64,000 nt of DNA, taken from NCBI RefSeq assembly GCF_000425105.1, contig NZ_KE384303.1, positions 282,996 through 346,995 on the forward strand, in the 5' to 3' direction. The stretch comes from Agrococcus lahaulensis DSM 17612 (GTDB taxonomy: Bacteria; Actinomycetota; Actinomycetes; Actinomycetales; Microbacteriaceae). Positions 56,153 through 64,000 of this stretch are shown piece by piece (position 1 is the first letter of the stretch; every line of letters starts with the position of its first letter). Position numbers and translations under genes: made by a program. The notes under the pieces were generated by a model. That model made no database searches. It saw only the letters and a list, made by a program, of their open reading frames with translations, and was not told the DNA's origin.

Positions 56153-56803
56153 GTGGTCGAAATCCTCGTGCGCGGCGAGGCCGCGCTGCGCGCTCCCGCG
56201 GAGCGCGCGACCGTGACCGTGCACTCCCGCTGGCAGGCTGACGCGCCCGACGCGGCCATGTCGGCGGTGGCGGCCGCGCACGCGGGCGCGGCCGAGCGAG
56301 CGCGCGAGCTCGCCGCCGCCGGCGCGATCGAGTCGTGGCACGCCGACCGCGCATGGGTCTCGCACCACCGCGAGTGGGTCGGGGAAGGGCTGCCGCAGCG
56401 CCTCGTCTTCACCGCGTCCGCCGCCGTCACCGCGACGTTCGTCGACGTCGACGCGCTCGGCGCCTGGATCGGCGAGCTCGGCTCCGCGCCCGAGCACGAG
56501 GTCGGCGGCGTGACGTGGTCGCTCGCCGAGGAGACCGAGCGGCGGCTCGCGAGCCAGTCGCGAGCGCTCGCGGTCGAGGACGCCCGCGCTCGAGCCGCCG
56601 ACTACGCGCGCGCCGCCGGGCTCGGCGACCCGGCGATCACGTCGATCCGGGAGCCTGACCCCGCCGCCCCGCGGCCGCTCGGCAGGGCCCGCGCGGGCGT
56701 CGAGGCGGCCATGCTCGCGAGCGCCGACGGCGGCTCGCCCGTCGCGCTCACCGCGGGCGAGATCGAGGTCGAGGCCGTCGTCGAGGTCGCCTTCCGGGCA
56801 TAG
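56153..56803 (+). CDS. SIMPL (DUF541) domain protein
   Basis: A 216-residue protein with the SIMPL/DUF541 pattern: ILVRGEAALRAPAERATVTV at the start, the central VTATFVDVDALGAWIGEL, ARAAGLGDPAITSIREP near 160, and the C-terminal ITAGEIEVEAVVEVAF-like strand. No signal peptide, so probably cytoplasmic. Function unknown. Confidence 0.8.
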   Translation: MVEILVRGEAALRAPAERATVTVHSRWQADAPDAAMSAVAAAHAGAAERARELAAAGAIESWHADRAWVSHHREWVGEGLPQRLVFTASAAVTATFVDVDALGAWIGELGSAPEHEVGGVTWSLAEETERRLASQSRALAVEDARARAADYARAAGLGDPAITSIREPDPAAPRPLGRARAGVEAAMLASADGGSPVALTAGEIEVEAVVEVAFRA

Positions 56804-56821
56804 CGGCATCCGAGGGGCCGA

Positions 56822-56827
56822 TAGCCT
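56822..56827 (+). promoter_or_regulatory. -10 element, argC operon (leaderless)
   Basis: TAGCCT ends 6 nt before the ATG at 56834. I do not see a convincing ArgR box around it. Confidence 0.6.
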
Positions 56828-56833
56828 GGGAGC

Positions 56834-57880
56834 ATGAGCCTCTCCGTCGCCGTCGCAGGCGCGAGCGGATACGCGGGCGGCGAGCTGCTGCGGCTGCTCG
56901 CGCAGCACCCCGAGCTGGAGGTGCGCACCGTCACCGCGCACGCCAACGCCGGGCAGCCCCTCGTGTCCGTGCACCCGAACCTGCGCTCCCTCGCCACGCT
57001 GACCTTCCAGGAGACCACTCGCGAGGTGCTCGCCGGCCACGACGTCGTCTTCCTCGCCCTCCCGCACGGGCACTCCGCCGGCATCGCCGCCGAGCTGCCC
57101 GAGGAGACGCTCGTGGTCGACGCGGGCGCCGACCACCGGCTGCTCGACGCGGCCGAGTGGACCCGCTACTACGGCACCGAGCACGCCGGCACCTGGCCCT
57201 ACGGCATGCCCGAGCTCATGCTCGCCGACGGCGGCCGCCAGCGGCGCGAGCTGCGCGCTGCCCGCCGCATCGCTGTGCCGGGCTGCAACGCGACCGCCGT
57301 GACGCTCGCCGCCGCGCCCGGCGTCGCCGCCGGCCTCATCGACCCCGCGGGGCTCACCTCCGCGCTCGCCGTCGGCTCCTCCGGCGCCGGCCGGGGTGCG
57401 AAGACCCACCTGCTCGCGAGCGAGCTCACCGGCAGCGCGACCCCCTACGGCGTGGGCGGCACGCACCGCCACCTGCCCGAGATCGCGCAGAACCTCCGCA
57501 TGGTCGGGGCGACCGAGGTGCGGCACTCCTTCACGCCGGTGCTCGTGCCGATGTCCCGCGGCATCCTCGCGACCGTGACGGCGCCGCTCGTCGGTGACGC
57601 GAGCGCCGACCAGCTGCGGGGAGCGTGGCTCTCGGCCTACGCCGACGAGCGCTTCGTGCACGTGCTGCCCGCGGGCCACTACCCGCGCACCGCCGACGTC
57701 ATCGGCTCCAACTCCGTGCACATCGGCGTCGGCCTCGACGAGGACGCCGGCCGAGTCGTGATGATCGCCGCGCTCGACAACCTGGGCAAGGGCACCGCGG
57801 GCGCCGCGATCCAGTCGGCGAACATCGCGCTCGGCCTCGACGAGCAGCTCGGCCTGCCGATCGACGGGGTCGCGCCGTGA
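56834..57880 (+). CDS. argC: N-acetyl-gamma-glutamyl-phosphate reductase
   Basis: NADPH-dependent third step of arginine synthesis. 348 residues. [12 protein letters not shown] is at 9-20, the catalytic cysteine is C151 in VPGCNATA, and [11 protein letters not shown] is conserved. First gene of argC-argJ-argB-argF-argH. Confidence 0.96.
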   Translation: MSLSVAVAGASGYAGGELLRLLAQHPELEVRTVTAHANAGQPLVSVHPNLRSLATLTFQETTREVLAGHDVVFLALPHGHSAGIAAELPEETLVVDAGADHRLLDAAEWTRYYGTEHAGTWPYGMPELMLADGGRQRRELRAARRIAVPGCNATAVTLAAAPGVAAGLIDPAGLTSALAVGSSGAGRGAKTHLLASELTGSATPYGVGGTHRHLPEIAQNLRMVGATEVRHSFTPVLVPMSRGILATVTAPLVGDASADQLRGAWLSAYADERFVHVLPAGHYPRTADVIGSNSVHIGVGLDEDAGRVVMIAALDNLGKGTAGAAIQSANIALGLDEQLGLPIDGVAP

Positions 57881-59029
57881 GCGTGACCGCGGCCGCGGGG
57901 TTCCGCGCCGCGGGCGTCGCCGCGGGCGTCAAGTCGAGCGGCGGCGCCGACGTCACGCTCGTGGTCAACGACGGGCCGATCGACGCCGCGGCCGGCGTCT
58001 TCACCGCCAACCGCGCGAAGGCCAACCCGGTGCTGTGGAGCCAGCAGGCGCTCGCCGACGGCACCGCGCGCGCGGTGATCCTCAACTCCGGCGGCGCGAA
58101 CTGCTTCACGGGCGCCTTCGGGTTCCAGACCACCCACCAGACGGCCGAGCGGGTCGCCGAGCGGCTCGGCATCGGCGCGGTCGACGTGCAGGTGTGCTCG
58201 ACGGGCCTCATCGGCGTGGGCGACGAGTCCTTCCGGCAGGCGGTGCTCCGCGGGGTCGACCTCGCCGCGGACGCGCTCGGCGACGACGAGGCAGCGGGTC
58301 TCGCCGCCGCGCGGGCGATCATGACGACCGACTCGGTGCCGAAGCAAGCGGTCGACGCGCGCGGCGGCTTCACCGTGGGCGGCATGGCGAAGGGCGCCGG
58401 CATGCTCGCGCCCGGGCTCGCGACGATGCTCGTCGTGCTCACGACCGACGCGGTCGCCGATGCCGCCACGCTCGACCGAGCGCTCCGCGCCGCGACGCGC
58501 GTGACCTTCGACCGCCTCGACTCCGACGGCTGCATGTCGACGAACGACACGGTGCTGCTGCTCGCGTCCGGCGCCTCGGGGCAGCGCGCCGACGAGGCCG
58601 AGCTCACCGCCGCCGTCACCGCCGTCTGCGACGACCTCGCTCGGCAGCTGCAGGCCGACGCCGAGGGCGCGAGCCACGACATCGCGATCGAGGTCGTCGG
58701 CGCCGCGAGCGAGGACGACGCGGTCGTCGTCGGCCGCTCGGTCGCGCGCTCCAACCTCTTCAAGGCCGCGATCTTCGGCAACGACCCCAACTGGGGCCGC
58801 GTGCTCGCGGCGATCGGCACGACGGATGCGTCGTTCGACCCCTTCGAGGTCGACGTCGCCTTCAACGGGGTGCGGGTGTGCCACGCCGGCGAGCCCGACC
58901 GCCCGCGCGAGGAGGTCGACCTCACCCCGCGCGAGACGCGCATCCTCATCGACCTGCACGCGGGGGAGCACGCCGCGACGATCCGCACGAACGACCTCAC
59001 CCACGAGTACGTCCACGAGAACTCCGCGT

Positions 59030-59040
<11 letters not shown>
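57877..59040 (+). CDS. argJ: Glutamate N-acetyltransferase / amino-acid acetyltransferase
   Basis: Recycles the acetyl group from acetylornithine to glutamate and may also acetylate glutamate from acetyl-CoA. 387 residues. Self-cleaving at A182-T183 in [13 protein letters not shown], with T183 the nucleophile. [11 protein letters not shown] at about 42-52 and [12 protein letters not shown] at 68-79 are conserved. GTG overlaps the argC stop; the 3' end overlaps argB by 11 bp. Confidence 0.95.
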
Positions 59041-62318
<3,278 letters not shown>

Positions 62319-62325
62319 CGTTCGG

Positions 62326-62331
62326 TAGATT
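62326..62331 (+). promoter_or_regulatory. -10 element, tyrS (leaderless)
   Basis: TAGATT ends 6 nt before the GTG at 62338. Confidence 0.6.
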
Positions 62332-62337
62332 CGAACC

Positions 62338-63636
62338 GTGATCGACCTCGCTCCCATCCAGCTCGACCCCGCCTTCGACAACGTGTGGGACGAGCTGCAG
62401 TACCGGGGGAGCGTGCACGTCTCGACCGACCCGGAGGCGCTGCGCGCGCTGCTCGGCGGGGGACCGATCACCTACTACTGCGGCTTCGACCCGACCGCGC
62501 CGAGCCTGCACCTCGGCAACCTGGCTCAGCTGATCATCATGCGCCGGCTGCAGCTCGCCGGCCACCGGCCGCTCGCCCTCGTCGGCGGCTCGACCGGCCT
62601 CATCGGCGACCCGAAGCCCACCGCCGAGCGGCAGCTCAACGAGCGGGAGACCGTCGCGGAGTGGGTCACCTACCTCGGCGAGCAGATGCTGCGCTTCCTC
62701 TCCGACGAGGGCGACAACGCCGTGCGGCTCGTGAACAACCTTGACTGGACCGAGCCGCTCTCGACCGTCGACTTCCTGCGCGAGGTCGGCAAGCACTTCC
62801 GGGTGGGCACGATGCTCCGCAAGGACGCGGTCGCATCGCGCATGGAGTCGGACGAGGGGATCTCCTACGCCGAGTTCAGCTACCAGGTGCTGCAGGGCCT
62901 CGACTTCCGGGAGCTCTTCCTGCGCTACGGCTGCATCATGCAGCTCGGCGGCAGCGACCAGTGGGGCAACCTCACCGCCGGCACCGAGCTCATCCGCAAG
63001 GCAGAGGGCGTCCACGCGCACGCGCTCGGCTCGCCGCTCATCACCGACGCCGACGGCCGCAAGTTCGGCAAGAGCGAGGGCAATGCCGTCTGGCTCGACG
63101 CGAACCTGACGACGCCGTACGCGATGTACCAGTTCTGGCTCAACCAGGACGACGCGATCGTCGTGCAGCTCCTCAAGTCGTTCACCTTCCTGCCGTCCGC
63201 GCGCATCGCCGAGCTCGAGCAGGCGACGATCGACGCGCCATTCCGCCGCGAGGCGCAGCGCGAGCTCGCGGTCCAGGCGACTGCCTTCATCCACGGGCGC
63301 GAGGCGACCGAGCAGGCGGTCGCGGCGTCGCAGGCGCTCTTCGGCGCCGGGGATCTCGCGGCGCTCGATGCCGGCACCCTCGCCGCGGCGGTCGGCTCGC
63401 TCGACCGGCAGGCGACCGCGACCGATGACGCCCCGGTGCTGCAGCTGCTGCAGGAGACGGGGCTCGTCGACTCCCTCTCGGAGGGACGGCGCGCGATCGC
63501 GCAGGGTGGCGTCTCGGTCAACAACGAGCGCATCGACGACCCGGCTGCGACGCTCGAGGGTCGCTTGCTGCACGGCCGCTTCGCGGTGCTGCGCCGCGGC
63601 AAGAAGACGCTCGCCGGCGTCGACGCCGGTGCCTGA
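62338..63636 (+). CDS. tyrS: Tyrosine-tRNA ligase
   Basis: Class I synthetase charging tRNA-Tyr. 432 residues. The HIGH-type motif reads HLGN (58-61) in FDPTAPSLHLGN, and the KMSKS-type motif reads KFGKS (242-246). YQVLQGLDF and GGSDQWGN are the tyrosine-site segments. The C-terminal S4 RNA-binding domain begins near 365 (LVDSLSEGRRAIAQGGVSVN). GTG start with leaderless promoter. Confidence 0.95.
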   Translation: MIDLAPIQLDPAFDNVWDELQYRGSVHVSTDPEALRALLGGGPITYYCGFDPTAPSLHLGNLAQLIIMRRLQLAGHRPLALVGGSTGLIGDPKPTAERQLNERETVAEWVTYLGEQMLRFLSDEGDNAVRLVNNLDWTEPLSTVDFLREVGKHFRVGTMLRKDAVASRMESDEGISYAEFSYQVLQGLDFRELFLRYGCIMQLGGSDQWGNLTAGTELIRKAEGVHAHALGSPLITDADGRKFGKSEGNAVWLDANLTTPYAMYQFWLNQDDAIVVQLLKSFTFLPSARIAELEQATIDAPFRREAQRELAVQATAFIHGREATEQAVAASQALFGAGDLAALDAGTLAAAVGSLDRQATATDDAPVLQLLQETGLVDSLSEGRRAIAQGGVSVNNERIDDPAATLEGRLLHGRFAVLRRGKKTLAGVDAGA

Positions 63637-63881
63637 CGCGCGGAACCGGCGCGACACGCCCGGGATGCACGCCGTTTGCGGCCCGCGTCCTCCAGCCGTG
63701 TAACGTATCCACTCGTCACCCCAAAGACGCAGAGCCGGACAGGCCAGCGGATCAAGAGGGACCACCCCCAGCAGAACGGCCACGCTTTCGCGTGCTTCGC
63801 CGAGACGCGGGTGCGGTGACAGACCACTTCAACGATGAATGTGCGGAGAGCACGGTCGGCAGCTGCCGGCCGCGCGAGACA

Positions 63882-63914
63882 CCGACTTGACAGTCGCTCC
63901 GGAGCGTGTAACCT
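63882..63914 (+). promoter_or_regulatory. Strong promoter, copy 1, with spacer palindrome
   Basis: TTGACA (63887-63892), 16-bp spacer, TAACCT (63909-63914). The spacer contains the perfect 12-bp palindrome CGCTCCGGAGCG (63895-63906). The 33-bp unit is repeated exactly 82 bp downstream. Confidence 0.8.
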
Positions 63915-63963
63915 AGTCAGGTTGCCACGAGCCGGGCCGAATGCGAGCCCGGTGCAGCAGGAG

Positions 63964-63996
63964 CCGACTTGACAGTCGCTCCGGAGCGTGTAACCT
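63964..63996 (+). promoter_or_regulatory. Strong promoter, copy 2, with spacer palindrome
   Basis: TTGACA (63969-63974), 16-bp spacer with the same CGCTCCGGAGCG palindrome, TAACCT (63991-63996). Identical to copy 1 over 33 bp. Transcription would start just past the window end. Confidence 0.8.
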
Positions 63997-64000
63997 GAAC

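Larger units (their letters stand above)
63637..64000. other. Non-coding promoter region, probably upstream of an rRNA operon
   Basis: No convincing gene in the last 364 bp. The visible content is a possible promoter (-10 TAACGT at 63701-63706), a GGCAGCTGCC palindrome (63858-63867), and two identical strong promoters described separately. In related actinobacteria tyrS is often followed by a 16S-23S-5S operon; no 16S start is reached within the window, so this is inference. Confidence 0.55.

Noticed and set aside
56804..56833. ArgR operator before argC.
   Set aside because: The gap is only 30 bp, with no AT-rich dyad like known ARG boxes.
53675..57721. A 1348-codon open frame on the minus strand opposite pheT and argC.
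   Set aside because: Arg/Ala/His-rich composition, no domain, and it lies antisense to clear pheT, SIMPL and argC genes. Such frames are expected at this G+C content.

Overview
This window is chromosomal DNA from a high-GC actinobacterium (about 70% G+C by eye; codon third positions almost all G or C). The gene orders clgR-DUF3046-recA-recX-miaB-miaA-dapF, dapB-thyA-folA-dapA-rnj, infC-rpmI-rplT, pheST-argCJB-FH-tyrS and a PriA-type HisA point to Actinomycetota. The overall layout and a dispersed palindromic element fit the Microbacteriaceae; an Agrococcus-like genome is my best guess, but that is inference. Nearly all of the window is tightly packed housekeeping and biosynthetic genes. I see no prophage, transposase, CRISPR array or tRNA gene.

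Layout: ribF (0-1 kb). A deoxynucleoside-catabolic block of deoC, two aldehyde dehydrogenase genes (the second lacking the catalytic half) and a zinc-type CDF exporter (1-5.3 kb). A tandem dyad repeat. On the minus strand, an M20 peptidase gene overlapping a PIN-domain gene (5.5-7.2 kb). A kynurenine operon kynA-amidohydrolase-kynU (7.3-10.4 kb), a lipoprotein, aspA, and a PrsW-type protease. rpsO-pnp-M16 peptidase (14-18.3 kb). A histidine phosphatase, a GNAT acetyltransferase and a nested palindrome. dapB, a membrane protein, thyA, folA, dapA and rnj (19.7-25 kb). A MacA/MacB-like exporter set (25-28.2 kb). ftsK, pgsA, cinA, clgR-like, DUF3046, recA, recX (28-34.8 kb). A lipoprotein, miaB, miaA, dapF, an rsmC-like methyltransferase and hflX. 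lexA diverging from an SOS-type LysM cell-division inhibitor (40.7-42 kb). hisC-hisB-hisH-priA, an SseB-like gene and DUF1844. infC-rpmI-rplT, an SpoU-type methyltransferase, a glutamate/polar amino acid ABC importer (49-52.6 kb), pheS-pheT, a SIMPL protein, argCJBFH and tyrS. The last about 360 bp are a promoter region, probably for an rRNA operon starting beyond the window.

Themes. (1) About twenty genes have a TANNNT -10 hexamer ending 6-7 nt before the start codon, which predicts widespread leaderless mRNAs; genes inside operons instead overlap by 1, 4 or 11 nt. (2) An SOS circuit is visible: LexA boxes before recA, lexA and the LysM gene. (3) infC has no ATG/GTG/TTG start in its conserved position and appears to begin at ATC. 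(4) The arginine cluster lacks argD and argR, and the histidine cluster lacks hisD, hisF, hisG, hisE and hisI. (5) The amidohydrolase between kynA and kynU sits where an N-formylkynurenine hydrolase is expected. (6) Two identical 33-bp promoters near the right end each carry a 12-bp perfect palindrome between -35 and -10.
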